Positions 29,125-38,014 of a stretch of 64,000 nt of DNA are shown here, in pieces. Under the pieces are notes generated by a model. The model had not been told where the DNA came from. It did not search any database and worked only from the letters and a program-made list of their open reading frames with translations. Source of the stretch: an uncultured Flavobacteriaceae bacterium (GTDB taxonomy: Bacteria > Bacteroidota > Bacteroidia > Flavobacteriales > Flavobacteriaceae); NCBI GenBank assembly GCA_943788095.1, contig CALSOZ010000001.1, positions 434,001 to 498,000 on the forward strand, written 5' to 3'. The position numbers were made by a program, and so were the translations under genes. Each line of letters starts with the position of its first letter. Positions within the stretch are counted from its first letter, which is position 1.

Positions 29125-30126
29125 TTAAGCGTCTTTATTAAAATATTCAGATTGTATTGTTTCGTTTTTTCCTTGTTGGAATTTGGTCATACTGAACCAT
29201 TGATGGATCGAAAAGGAGCCTGTTTGTCCTTGTTTATTGATCGCAATATATCCCACTTGAAAATTTTTGTAATTGCTATTTGGTTTATCAACTATTCGTC
29301 GAATAGCAATTTCACAAGCTTCTTGAGGCGATTTTCCTTGTCGCATCAATTCTACAACCAAAAAACTTCCGACGGTTTTTACAACTTCTTCACCAAGTCC
29401 AGTGGCAACGGCGGCTCCAATTTCATTATCAACAAACAGTCCTGATCCAATGATGGGAGAATCGCCAACCCGCCCGTTTAGTTTATACGCTAATCCACTT
29501 GTGGTGCAAGCACCCGAAAGGTTTCCACCTTTGTCGATAACCAGCATCCCAATGGTGTCGTGATTTTCTATATTAATAATGGGGCTGTATTCACTTTTTA
29601 CTTTCCAAGCTTCCCAGCTTTTTTTAGAATCTTCGGTGAGTAAATTTTCTTTTTTGAACCCTTTTTGTAGAGCAAATTTTTCGGCACCACTTCCAGCTAG
29701 CATGACGTGTGGGGTGTCTTCCATTACTTTTCGAGCGACAGAAACGGCATGGGTGATGTTTTGTAAAAACACCACAGAACCACAGTCACCATTTTGATTC
29801 ATGATGCAGGCATCAAGGGTGACATTTCCGTCTCGGTCGGGGAGCCCGCCTTTGCCAACAGACTGCCCTTTTTCATTAGCTTCCTCGACTCGACAGCCTT
29901 GCTCAACGGCGTCCAACGCTGATCCTCCATTTTGTAAAACTTCCCACGCTTTTGCAGTGGCATTTTTCACATCCCAAGTGGCAATGACAAGCGGAAGTGA
30001 AGCCACCTCCAAAGTGCTAATAACACTGTCTGAAGGCGTCGTTTCAGCACAACTGGTTAAGCTCTTTCCAAGTGCTAAACCAATCCCCGAAAGGGATGCA
30101 TTTTTCAAAAACTTTCTTCGCTTCAT
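29125..30126 (-). CDS. Glycosylasparaginase (N4-(beta-N-acetylglucosaminyl)-L-asparaginase family)
   Basis: This 333-residue Ntn-hydrolase has the self-processing site ENHDTIGMLVID, with T191 the predicted catalytic N-terminal Thr of the beta chain. The substrate region is GRVGDSPIIGSGLFVDNEIG and GLGEEVVKTVGSFLVVELMR. The N-terminus KRRKFLKNASLSGIGLALG has a twin-arginine pattern followed by a possible lipobox (SLTSCAE), so it is likely exported folded by Tat. It cleaves the GlcNAc-Asn link of N-glycopeptides. Isoaspartyl peptidase is the related alternative, but the HDTIGM site and length favour glycosylasparaginase. Its start lies 1 bp after the permease stop, which suggests uptake of the released sugar. 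Confidence 0.85.
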   Translation of the reverse strand: MKRRKFLKNASLSGIGLALGKSLTSCAETTPSDSVISTLEVASLPLVIATWDVKNATAKAWEVLQNGGSALDAVEQGCRVEEANEKGQSVGKGGLPDRDGNVTLDACIMNQNGDCGSVVFLQNITHAVSVARKVMEDTPHVMLAGSGAEKFALQKGFKKENLLTEDSKKSWEAWKVKSEYSPIINIENHDTIGMLVIDKGGNLSGACTTSGLAYKLNGRVGDSPIIGSGLFVDNEIGAAVATGLGEEVVKTVGSFLVVELMRQGKSPQEACEIAIRRIVDKPNSNYKNFQVGYIAINKQGQTGSFSIHQWFSMTKFQQGKNETIQSEYFNKDA

Positions 30127-30127
30127 T

Positions 30128-31801
30128 TTATTTATTAATTGAAATCCCTTGATTTTTCAAGACACTCTTTGTCTTATACGCATAAAATAATAGATACATA
30201 AAACAGAAAACGGCAATCCAATACGAAGATTGAATGCTAAAAATATCTGCTAATTTTCCTTGTAATGGTGGAATAATTGCTCCTCCTAAAATCATCATAA
30301 TTAAGAAAGCAGACCCCTGTGAGGTGTATTTTCCTAATCCAGAAATGCTCAAGGTAAAAATACAAGGCCACATAATAGAACAAAACAAACCGCCTGAAAG
30401 CAATGCATATAATGCCAATTGTCCCGATGCAAAAATGCCAATGAGGACTCCAACAACCCCCAAGGTACTAAAGATCTTTAAGGTTGTGATAGGGTTGTCT
30501 TTTGCGAGAAAAAAGCCTCCAATTTGAATGGCAATACACAGGCTAAACAATAAAATTTCTGTGACCGAATAGCTGCCAAAGTTAACCAATAGAATCACCC
30601 CAAAAGCGACATAAGGCACTAGGATGAGTAACCATTTTTTAAGCCCTTTACTCGGGTTAAAAACAGTGATAGCGCCTACCCAGCGACCAATCATCATTCC
30701 GCCCCAATATAAGGAAATAAAGGGCGCGATTTCAGCATCATTCATCACCTTTAAACCCAATGGATTTAGGTTGTTTATTTTATCAGCTACCGATTTTAAG
30801 AGTTCGCCCAAATTACTTTGAATGGTCACTTCGACCCCTACGTACGTAAAAATTGCAAGCATTCCTAAAATCAATTGTGGGTATTTCATAGCACCCCAGC
30901 CTTCAGCTGATTTTGAAGCACGAGTATTGGCGAAAAATACACTTATTACAACTGCAAATAATGCGATCAAAAGTAAATAAAGACGTTTGTTTTCAAGCGC
31001 TTCCGTGGTAACTTCTCCTCCAGTATAGGTATTAAAAATCAATCCAAAACAAACAAATATAATAACGGTTAATGCAATCAACATGTTTTTTGCTTTATTG
31101 GCAGGTTCAAACACTTCATTTGTTTTTGTGTTTGGTAGCTTTTTAGAAAAATGAAATAGAGCTGCTGCGGCTAAAAACAAGGCACCTACCCCTAAGTATA
31201 AATATTGTATGGTGGTTAGTTTTATCTTGTTATTTAGGATCATTTGATTCAGTTCATCACCGGATAATGGGGTAGATCCGAAAATGATAAACGCTATAAC
31301 GATGGGTCCAATGGTCGTCCCAAAAGAGTTGACACCCCCTGCAAGGTTCAATCGGTGTGAGCCTGTTTCTGGATCGCCGAGTGCAATCGCAAATGGGTTC
31401 GCTGCCGTTTGTTGCAACGAAAATCCAAGACCTACAATAAACAAAGCTAATAATACCAAATAAAATACCGAAGTATCTCCTTGTTGCGATCCATCTACAA
31501 AGGGATACATTAACAAGGCTCCAAGTGCCGAAATTAAGAGTCCATAGACAATGCCATTTTTGTAGCCCCAGTTATTGAGAATGTCTTTTTTTACAGCACT
31601 CGATATGATGAATAATATGAGGGCTCCTAAGTAATAAGCGCCATAAAAGGCAAAATCTACCAATTGAGATTGAAATTGATCAATGCTAAAATAGGTTTTA
31701 CAAAAAGGGATAAAAACGCCGTTTGAAGCGGCAATAAACCCCCAGAAAAAGAAGACCGTAACAAGGGTTGTTAAGGCTGAATTATTGTTTTTAGTGCTCA
31801 T
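30128..31801 (-). CDS. MFS permease of the FHS (fucose/glucose-galactose) type
   Basis: The 557-residue inner-membrane protein opens [20 protein letters not shown] and has [38 protein letters not shown] and [13 protein letters not shown], all features of FHS-family proton symporters. It is longer than the usual 410-440 residues because of extra hydrophobic segments and loops in the middle (about 250-330) and late (about 430-450). It starts a minus-strand set with the glycosylasparaginase and polA. Transported sugar is not known; N-acetylglucosamine or a related hexose would fit the neighbour. Confidence 0.85.
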   Translation of the reverse strand: MSTKNNNSALTTLVTVFFFWGFIAASNGVFIPFCKTYFSIDQFQSQLVDFAFYGAYYLGALILFIISSAVKKDILNNWGYKNGIVYGLLISALGALLMYPFVDGSQQGDTSVFYLVLLALFIVGLGFSLQQTAANPFAIALGDPETGSHRLNLAGGVNSFGTTIGPIVIAFIIFGSTPLSGDELNQMILNNKIKLTTIQYLYLGVGALFLAAAALFHFSKKLPNTKTNEVFEPANKAKNMLIALTVIIFVCFGLIFNTYTGGEVTTEALENKRLYLLLIALFAVVISVFFANTRASKSAEGWGAMKYPQLILGMLAIFTYVGVEVTIQSNLGELLKSVADKINNLNPLGLKVMNDAEIAPFISLYWGGMMIGRWVGAITVFNPSKGLKKWLLILVPYVAFGVILLVNFGSYSVTEILLFSLCIAIQIGGFFLAKDNPITTLKIFSTLGVVGVLIGIFASGQLALYALLSGGLFCSIMWPCIFTLSISGLGKYTSQGSAFLIMMILGGAIIPPLQGKLADIFSIQSSYWIAVFCFMYLLFYAYKTKSVLKNQGISINK

Positions 31802-31973
31802 AAGTAGTTGTGTTAGGTTGCTATGAAATTGTATTAAATAAAAATGGCTTACAAACGACGCTGGTGTCGAAAATTACATTTTTGTTTTAAAGATTAGAAA
31901 TATAGTGAAAATTCCCAAATCTAAAAGTATCGTTAAATAAAATTATTAACTCAATTATCAGCCGCTAATGTTA

Positions 31974-31981
31974 TACTTTTG
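31974..31981 (+). promoter_or_regulatory. Candidate -7 promoter box (TACTTTTG)
   Basis: TACTTTTG matches TAnnTTTG and ends 20 bp before the ATG of the phosphoesterase at 32002. A clear -33 element is not visible. Confidence 0.45.
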
Positions 31982-32001
31982 TAGTTGATTTCTTCTAAAA
32001 T

Positions 32002-33234
32002 ATGATTCGATTAATAATTTTTTTACTTCTTGTTTTATCCTTAGATTTTTATGCGCTACAAAGTCTAAGAAGCGTGGTTAGAAATCCGTTGGTAACTTAT
32101 GGATATGCTATCATTTCACTCGCAGTACTAGGCGTTTTTGTCTACCAAGCAATGACCTTCGATAGAGGCGCAGGAGGTAACCAAGGTTTTTATTTAGCAT
32201 TTGCAATATTTGTTTTGGTTTATGTTCCTAAGTTGGTGCTAATTGTTTTTATGTTTGGAGAAGATGTTTATCGACTGTTTGAAGCAGGTGTTAATTACTT
32301 TATTTCAAAACCAGAAAAACCTTCCACCTTTTTTAACTCAAGACGAAAATTTATTGGACAACTTGCGTTAGGATTAGCAGCCATCCCGTTTATATCCATA
32401 CTTTATGGAATTACAAAAGGGAAATATAATTTTAAAGTTTTAAAATACACCTTGTATTTTGAGGACTTACCCGCTGCTTTTGATGGGTATCAAATCACTC
32501 AAATAAGTGATATTCACAGTGGAAGTTTTGATCAGAAAGAAAAAATTGAATATGCGGTTGATTTAGTCAACCAACAAGCATCAAACGTGATTATGTTTAC
32601 AGGCGATTTAGTCAATAGTAAGTCTAAAGAAATGCGTCCTTGGAAATCCACATTTTCCAAATTAAAAGCGCCTGACGGTGTGTTCTCCGTTTTGGGAAAT
32701 CATGATTATGGCGATTATACCCGATGGCCTTCAGATAAAGCGAAAGCAAACAATTTTCAAGAATTATTAGACATCCAAAAAGACATTGGGTTTGATTTAT
32801 TGAGAAACGAAAGTCGGTTTATAAAAAAATCTGGAGATCGTTTGGCAATCATAGGGGTCGAAAACTGGGGAAAAGGATTTAAGCAAAAAGGCGATTTAAA
32901 GCTTGCTACAGCTGCTGTTGACCCCACAGATTTTAAAATACTCTTAAGCCATGATCCTTCGCATTGGCAGTACGAAGTTGTCAAAGATCCGCAACAGTAT
33001 CATTTGACGCTCAGCGGTCATACGCATGGGATGCAATTTGGAATTGAAATCCCAGGTGTGATCAAATGGAGTCCTATCAAATGGCGCTATAAATACTGGG
33101 CTGGCATCTACGAAAAGGCAGGTCAGTACATCAATGTGAACCGTGGGTTTGGCTTTTTAGCATTCCCTGGCCGGGTTGGAATATGGCCTGAAATCTCCGT
33201 TATAACGCTAAAAAAAGGGATTAATAACGCTTAA
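32002..33234 (+). CDS. Membrane-anchored metallophosphoesterase
   Basis: The 410-residue protein has three or four N-terminal membrane segments (residues 1-85 and about 118-140). A calcineurin-like phosphoesterase domain follows, with the metal-binding motifs ISDIHSGS, FTGDLVNS, LGNHDYGD, LSHDPSHW and SGHTHGMQ complete. This architecture matches the YkoQ/YaeI-type phosphoesterases, some of which act on lipid or UDP-lipid pyrophosphates. The substrate here is unknown. It appears to be a single gene, possibly read through into the thioredoxin-like gene 108 bp downstream. Confidence 0.85.
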   Translation: MIRLIIFLLLVLSLDFYALQSLRSVVRNPLVTYGYAIISLAVLGVFVYQAMTFDRGAGGNQGFYLAFAIFVLVYVPKLVLIVFMFGEDVYRLFEAGVNYFISKPEKPSTFFNSRRKFIGQLALGLAAIPFISILYGITKGKYNFKVLKYTLYFEDLPAAFDGYQITQISDIHSGSFDQKEKIEYAVDLVNQQASNVIMFTGDLVNSKSKEMRPWKSTFSKLKAPDGVFSVLGNHDYGDYTRWPSDKAKANNFQELLDIQKDIGFDLLRNESRFIKKSGDRLAIIGVENWGKGFKQKGDLKLATAAVDPTDFKILLSHDPSHWQYEVVKDPQQYHLTLSGHTHGMQFGIEIPGVIKWSPIKWRYKYWAGIYEKAGQYINVNRGFGFLAFPGRVGIWPEISVITLKKGINNA

Positions 33235-33342
33235 ATATCAGAAAATGTTATATTTACCCCAATAAATTACTTATTTTATGGTAGATTACGATCATAGTTA
33301 AGTAAAATTATCATTGAAGGTTGATCCATAAAACACCATGAT

Positions 33343-33639
33343 ATGTCAAAATTTGGAGAGTTAATAGATGTTGAAATTCCAGTATTGTTTGAATTTTTCA
33401 CCGAATGGAGTGATGAATCTGAAGCGATGCACGATGTACTTAGGCATGTTGCAGCTGCAATGGGAGACAAGGCGCGCGTTATAAAAATTGATGTTGACAA
33501 AAACAAAGATCTCTCGGAAGCACTACGCATTAAAGGCTTGCCAACGTTAATTATTTATAAATCTGGCGACATGAAATGGCGCCAAAGCGGAGAGCTCGAC
33601 GCCAATACCATTATTGGTCGGATTCAAGAATATGTCTAA
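33343..33639 (+). CDS. Thioredoxin-like protein without active-site cysteines
   Basis: The 98-residue protein has the thioredoxin fold: IPVLFEFFTEW leads into the active-site loop, RVIKIDVDKNKDL gives the central strand and KGLPTLIIYKSG carries the cis-proline loop. The place of WCxxC is taken by WSDES (residues 22-26), and there is no Cys anywhere in the protein. It cannot do dithiol exchange, so a binding or chaperone role is more likely. The ATG at 33343 keeps the full fold. It is convergent with the DUF2723 gene, only 6 bp between the stops. Confidence 0.82.
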   Translation: MSKFGELIDVEIPVLFEFFTEWSDESEAMHDVLRHVAAAMGDKARVIKIDVDKNKDLSEALRIKGLPTLIIYKSGDMKWRQSGELDANTIIGRIQEYV

Positions 33640-33645
33640 CCGTCG

Positions 33646-36600
33646 TTAAGATTCATCAGCATCCAAAACGATAGAATCCATGTCCTCTTTGTCTTGCAGG
33701 TCTTCCGCATCTGGTTCGCCAGTAAACAGTCTAAGATAGGAATTGAATTTCCCCATTTCAGTTTTAATAAAGGCCTCAGTTTCATAAAAAGCAGTCACAT
33801 CAACTAAACTTCTGTAGCGTTCAATATCATTGTAGATGGTTTGAATTTGTTTTGATTGATTATAATCGGAAAGAGTGCTATAATAAGCTAAGTTTTCTTG
33901 ATATTTACGACTTACATCTATATATAATTTTCGTGCCTTTTCAGTAGCTTCCAATTCATAATACGCGCCAATGTAAGGCTCTAATAAGGTGTAAAATCCA
34001 AACAAATCGACGGGCATTTTGGCCATCGCTAAATCTGCAATTTCTTCCGCTTTTTCTAATTCACCTTCTTGGATTAACACTTCGATAAGTCGCGCTAAGT
34101 TCCCGCGATAGGTTAAACTATTTTTTCGGGTTTCAACATCATGATACATTGAGGGATCTCCATTATTCCCCCAATCCCAATTGGTGACCATTTCGTACAT
34201 TTTATCGGAGTCAATACGACCCATATCAAAAGGGTTGTCTTTCGCAACTGGCGTTTTTATAGGTACTAATTTGTACACCAAACCATCCAATTGTAAATAG
34301 TCTTTCATCCAAATATAATCTTCATCTCCAAACGCACCGCCTGTAAAATAGATGGGGCGTTCCCAATTATTATTAGCGATAATATCCAACATCAATAAAC
34401 GATTTTTGTAGAGTGCTGCCCCTTTGATTTTAATGTCAATATACGGTACGATTAAGGTCGAATCTTTTGCTTTTACAATTCCATTTTTTAAGACAGATGC
34501 TTTATCAACAGGAATTCTAACGTGTTCTGTAGGTAAGTAATTGGCATTTAAATCTTGGCGGCGTTGTCCGCTTGTATCATAGCCTTGTTGTTCAAGAACA
34601 TGTTTGTACTTGGTACGTGGGTCATCACTTGTAATAAAACCTAAAAATTGATCAATACTAAGAGTATCGTTAGTGACGACCTCTTTGATGATATAATCGC
34701 GTGTGCCCCACTTAAATTGATCATGGGTCAATGCAGAGGGAATTGGATCGCTTTCATACGCTTTGCGTTTCATTTGATCAATGTACCAATCCACATTTAA
34801 TAAACTCGTACACACTACACGCACATCCCGTCGAATGCCTTCAATTTCCTGTGCATACCAAAGTGGAAAGGTATCGTTGTCACCAATGGTAAAAAGGATG
34901 GCATTGGGATCACAAGATTCTAAATACTGAATGGCCATCGCGTGGGCCGTTTCTCTTTTCGATCGATCATGGTCGTCCCAGTTTTGACTTATTAAAATCC
35001 CTGGGACAGCGATCAAACAGACCCCGCTCACAATGGGTGCTAACAAGTTTGTTTTTGTGTAGCTGCTTAATTTTTCAAAAATGGCAAACACTCCAAATCC
35101 GATCCAAAGTGCAAAGACGTAAAAAGATCCTACCAACGAATAATCCCGTTCGCGCGGTTCAAAAGGTCGGACATTGGTATAGACCTGTATGGCAATTCCC
35201 GTAAATAAGAAAAACACCAGCATCGTCCAAAAGAGTTTTTTGTCTCTATTAAAAAGAAAGAATAATCCAATGAACCCTAGCAATAAAGGCAAGAAGTAGT
35301 AGGTGTTTCTGGCTTTGTTATTTAAAACATCACTTGGGAGGTTGTCTTGAGAAATGCCTAAAAAATAGGTGTCTATAAACGAAATTCCGCTGATCCAATT
35401 GCCATGCAAGTCAAATTTACCCTGGACATCATCTTGTCGTCCGGTAAAATTCCACATAAAATAACGCCAATACATATAGCCAATCTGATAATCAAAAAGG
35501 TAATAAATGTTTTGAAGGAGGGATGGTTTTTGAATGTCGATATAACGCCCATATTTTTTCAGAAAGGCAGTGTAGTCTTCGTAATCGACGTCTCCATTTG
35601 CAACCGCTCCTTTGAAGTCGTTGATAATGGCACGTAAATCGTTTTGCATTTGATACTCACTCTTGATTGAAAACTCCAAAAAGCCAGAGAACATCATATA
35701 ATTTTCAGCGTGTTCAGAACTCCACATTCTTGGTAAAAAAGACGCGTGCTCGGAATTGTAGTTTTGTAAACCGTCTTTGTAGTCGTTTACAATTACATAT
35801 TTCCCTGCAGTTTTGTCTTTTTCATATTTTGGCTTATCATCAATATATGGTTGGTTTTCATCCAATCCAGCATATTGATCGGTGAATTGAGGCCCATAAA
35901 ATAAATGTGTTTTTGGATATTGCTCTAAGTTATAATAGGCGAGGAGTTCTCGGGCACTTGAAGGATTATTTTCATTAACTGTGACGTTGGCATTGGCTCG
36001 AATTGGCAATAACAACCACGATGAAAATCCAACGATGATAAACGTGATGCATAAAAGTCCCGTATTAAAATAGATATAGCCTTTTTTTCGAGTGTAGTTT
36101 AAACCCAAATAAACAAATGCCACTAAGGCTATAAATGCGATGACTGAGCCCGAATTAAAAGGCAGCCCTACAGAATTCACAAAAAAGATTTCTAAAGCAC
36201 TAAAATAGCGAAGAATGTTAGGAGCGAGGAGTTTAAATACAAATAATAAAATAGCAACGCCAGCAACATTGGCAAGAATAAAATTCTTTACCGTCACGGT
36301 TTTATAGTTTTTGAAAAAATAGATAAGACCAATGGAAGGAATGGTTAAAAGGCCCATGAAGTGGACCCCAAACGATAGGCCAACAATAAATGAAATGAGC
36401 ACTAACCACTTGTTGCCTCTAGACGTAAACATGTCCTTTTGCCAGCGCAGACCTAAGTAAAACATGACTGCTAAAATTAAAGTTGCCATCGCATACACTT
36501 CAGTTTCAACAGCATTAAACCAAAAGGAATCGGTAAACGCAAAGGACAAACTCCCAACAAATGCGGCACCTAGAATGGCAATTTGTTGATTTTTAGATGT

Positions 36601-36936
36601 TTTTGAGTCGGTTTTAGCGACTTGTTGGATAAGCAACACAATTGTCCAAAACATAAACAAAATAGCGAAGGCACTTGCCGTAGCACTCATCATATTAATC
36701 ATGAGTCCTATTTGGGTAGGGTCGGTAGCAAAAATCGAAAAGAACGCCCCCATCATCTGAAAAAACGGTGCCCCAGGAGGATGTCCTACTTGTAGTTTAG
36801 AAGACGTTAAAATATACTCACCTGCATCCCAAAAACTTACGGTGGGTTCAACCGTCAGGCTATACGTGATAAATGCTATTAAAAAGGCAAGCCATCCTAA
36901 GATGAGGTTCCATTTTTTAAAATTAAAATCCGCCAT
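33646..36936 (-). CDS. DUF2723 polytopic membrane protein, probable protein O-glycosyltransferase
   Basis: The 1096-residue protein has about a dozen membrane segments, mostly in residues 12-330 and 560-670, and a large soluble C-terminal part with TPR-like helices near 960-1060. The first external loop has EPTVSFWDAGEYILTSSKLQ (D37, E40) and then GHPPGAPFFQM, the acidic-loop pattern of DUF2723 proteins. Human TMEM260, which contains this domain, is a protein O-mannosyltransferase, and the fold is of the GT-C type. By analogy this one may O-glycosylate exported proteins in the periplasm. The exact sugar and targets are unknown. The start at 36936 gives a short cytoplasmic N-terminus. Confidence 0.78.
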   Translation of the reverse strand: MADFNFKKWNLILGWLAFLIAFITYSLTVEPTVSFWDAGEYILTSSKLQVGHPPGAPFFQMMGAFFSIFATDPTQIGLMINMMSATASAFAILFMFWTIVLLIQQVAKTDSKTSKNQQIAILGAAFVGSLSFAFTDSFWFNAVETEVYAMATLILAVMFYLGLRWQKDMFTSRGNKWLVLISFIVGLSFGVHFMGLLTIPSIGLIYFFKNYKTVTVKNFILANVAGVAILLFVFKLLAPNILRYFSALEIFFVNSVGLPFNSGSVIAFIALVAFVYLGLNYTRKKGYIYFNTGLLCITFIIVGFSSWLLLPIRANANVTVNENNPSSARELLAYYNLEQYPKTHLFYGPQFTDQYAGLDENQPYIDDKPKYEKDKTAGKYVIVNDYKDGLQNYNSEHASFLPRMWSSEHAENYMMFSGFLEFSIKSEYQMQNDLRAIINDFKGAVANGDVDYEDYTAFLKKYGRYIDIQKPSLLQNIYYLFDYQIGYMYWRYFMWNFTGRQDDVQGKFDLHGNWISGISFIDTYFLGISQDNLPSDVLNNKARNTYYFLPLLLGFIGLFFLFNRDKKLFWTMLVFFLFTGIAIQVYTNVRPFEPRERDYSLVGSFYVFALWIGFGVFAIFEKLSSYTKTNLLAPIVSGVCLIAVPGILISQNWDDHDRSKRETAHAMAIQYLESCDPNAILFTIGDNDTFPLWYAQEIEGIRRDVRVVCTSLLNVDWYIDQMKRKAYESDPIPSALTHDQFKWGTRDYIIKEVVTNDTLSIDQFLGFITSDDPRTKYKHVLEQQGYDTSGQRRQDLNANYLPTEHVRIPVDKASVLKNGIVKAKDSTLIVPYIDIKIKGAALYKNRLLMLDIIANNNWERPIYFTGGAFGDEDYIWMKDYLQLDGLVYKLVPIKTPVAKDNPFDMGRIDSDKMYEMVTNWDWGNNGDPSMYHDVETRKNSLTYRGNLARLIEVLIQEGELEKAEEIADLAMAKMPVDLFGFYTLLEPYIGAYYELEATEKARKLYIDVSRKYQENLAYYSTLSDYNQSKQIQTIYNDIERYRSLVDVTAFYETEAFIKTEMGKFNSYLRLFTGEPDAEDLQDKEDMDSIVLDADES

Positions 36937-37041
36937 GGTGTAAAATTGAAGTTTGAGGCGAATTTAATAATAATTACTCAAGGTTTAAAAGGTTTTAAGT
37001 AAACCTTAATATTTTTTAGTTAAAACGGATAAAATACTTTT

Positions 37042-37263
37042 TTAGAAAAGCACTTCATGTAGATACCTTCCTGGCATCAAGATAAATAATCCGGCGAGAA
37101 GTAAGCCCGTCCAGTAGAGTAATTTCATGCTGCGTTTGTGTCGTTGTATATTTCCTTTTTTTACCGCAATTAAACTGCTAGGAACCGTCCATATCGCGAG
37201 AAAACTCAATAAAGGTATCCATCCAAAATGATTTAGAAATGTGGGACCTACATAGGCTTTCAA
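37042..37263 (-). CDS. Short DUF2306-like membrane protein, perhaps truncated
   Basis: The 73 residues read like only the C-terminal end of DUF2306-type membrane proteins: LLSFLAIWTVPSSLIAVKKG, NIQRHKRSMKLLYWTGLL, then a final LPGR-like MPGRYLHEVLF. Two membrane segments are predicted. The only in-frame start is TTG at 37263; the frame is closed by a stop at about 37321-37323 upstream. It may be a shortened family member or a remnant. Confidence 0.5.
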   Translation of the reverse strand: MKAYVGPTFLNHFGWIPLLSFLAIWTVPSSLIAVKKGNIQRHKRSMKLLYWTGLLLAGLFILMPGRYLHEVLF

Positions 37264-37303
37264 AAATAAGAATACAATAGAGGAAAAAATAAATTTAAAA
37301 ATG

Positions 37304-37334
37304 TTTGTGCAAACAAAACTTTATTATAAATTTG
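37304..37334 (+). promoter_or_regulatory. Promoter of tRNA-Gln
   Basis: TTTG at 37304-37307 and TAAATTTG at 37327-37334 are separated by 19 bp, a full match to the Bacteroidota promoter (TTTG, about 19 bp, TAnnTTTG). It ends 17 bp before the tRNA. Confidence 0.75.
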
Positions 37335-37351
37335 CAGCCTCATTAAGAGAT

Positions 37352-37424
37352 TGGCCCATGGTGTAACTGGCAACACGTTGGTTTTTGGTACCAAAGAGTC
37401 TAGGTTCGAGCCCTAGTGGGCCAA
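37352..37424 (+). tRNA. tRNA-Gln (anticodon TTG)
   Basis: The 73-nt cloverleaf has an acceptor stem TGGCCCA/TGGGCCA and an anticodon stem TTGGT/ACCAA enclosing loop TTTTGGT (anticodon TTG at 37385-37387, reading CAA). Its T arm is CTAGG TTCGAGC CCTAG and the discriminator base is A. CCA is not fully encoded (the sequence reads A-C-T after the acceptor). Confidence 0.95.
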
Positions 37425-37443
37425 CTAAAACAAGGATAAACAC

Positions 37444-37475
37444 TTGTTAAATTCAATTTTTATGTCGTATATTTG
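37444..37475 (+). promoter_or_regulatory. Promoter of the rimP-nusA-infB operon
   Basis: TTG at 37444-37446 and TATATTTG at 37468-37475 with 21 bp between them match the Bacteroidota consensus. Transcription would begin near 37482 and run straight into the leader hairpin at 37502. Confidence 0.65.
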
Positions 37476-37501
37476 CAGCATAGAATGATAAATGAAAAAG
37501 C

Positions 37502-37529
37502 GAGGGGACATAAAGTCCCCTCTTTTTAT
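37502..37529 (+). terminator. Terminator-like hairpin in the rimP leader (possible attenuator)
   Basis: A perfect 8-bp stem (GAGGGGAC with GTCCCCTC) with loop ATAAA is followed by TTTTTATA. It starts about 20 nt after the expected transcription start of rimP-nusA-infB and ends 5 bp before the rimP start. A terminator here would stop most transcripts from the promoter at 37444. It may instead be the end of the tRNA-Gln transcript, or a control point sensitive to NusA. Confidence 0.65.
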
Positions 37530-37534
37530 ACCAA

Positions 37535-37999
37535 ATGTTTAGAGATATAGTAAAAGAGTTATTAGAACATTGCCTTGAGCAAAGACAAGATTTATTTTTA
37601 ATAGATTTTGATATTTTAGAAGGTAATAAAATTAGAATCGTCATTGACGGAGACAAGGGTGTTCTTGTCGAAGACTGCATGTTTATCAGTCGAGGGATCG
37701 AGCACAACTTGGATCGAGAAGAGCACGATTTTGCATTGGAAGTATCCTCGTCTGGAGCCACCACTCCATTGACTCATCCACGTCAATTTCAGAAACACAT
37801 CGGCAGAACATTAGAAGTAAGAGCTACAGAAAATCAAAAAATTGAAGCGGTCCTTACTGCTGCCAACAAAGAAGATATTGTACTTGAATGGAAAGCTAGA
37901 GAACCAAAACCAATCGGAAAAGGAAAGGTCACAGTTCAGAAAAAAGCAACCCTTCTGTACACAGATATAAGTGAAGCAAAAGTGAAAATATTATTTTAA
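37535..37999 (+). CDS. rimP: Ribosome maturation factor RimP
   Basis: The 154-residue protein has the RimP pattern: an N-terminal alpha/beta domain with IRIVIDGDKGVLVEDC, then ALEVSSSGATTPLTHPRQF (the family's LEVSSPG... region; the usual Pro after SS is Ser here) and a C-terminal SH3-like beta domain. It helps mature the 30S subunit. nusA starts 15 bp downstream, the conserved rimP-nusA-infB order. The ATG at 37535 sits immediately after the leader hairpin. Confidence 0.95.
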   Translation: MFRDIVKELLEHCLEQRQDLFLIDFDILEGNKIRIVIDGDKGVLVEDCMFISRGIEHNLDREEHDFALEVSSSGATTPLTHPRQFQKHIGRTLEVRATENQKIEAVLTAANKEDIVLEWKAREPKPIGKGKVTVQKKATLLYTDISEAKVKILF

Positions 38000-38014
38000 T
38001 ACAAGACTAAAATT

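Noticed and set aside
37484-37551. Leader peptide in front of rimP
   Set aside because: Short frames starting at ATG 37485 and 37492 run through the hairpin, but they show no runs of one regulatory codon and overlap the rimP start.
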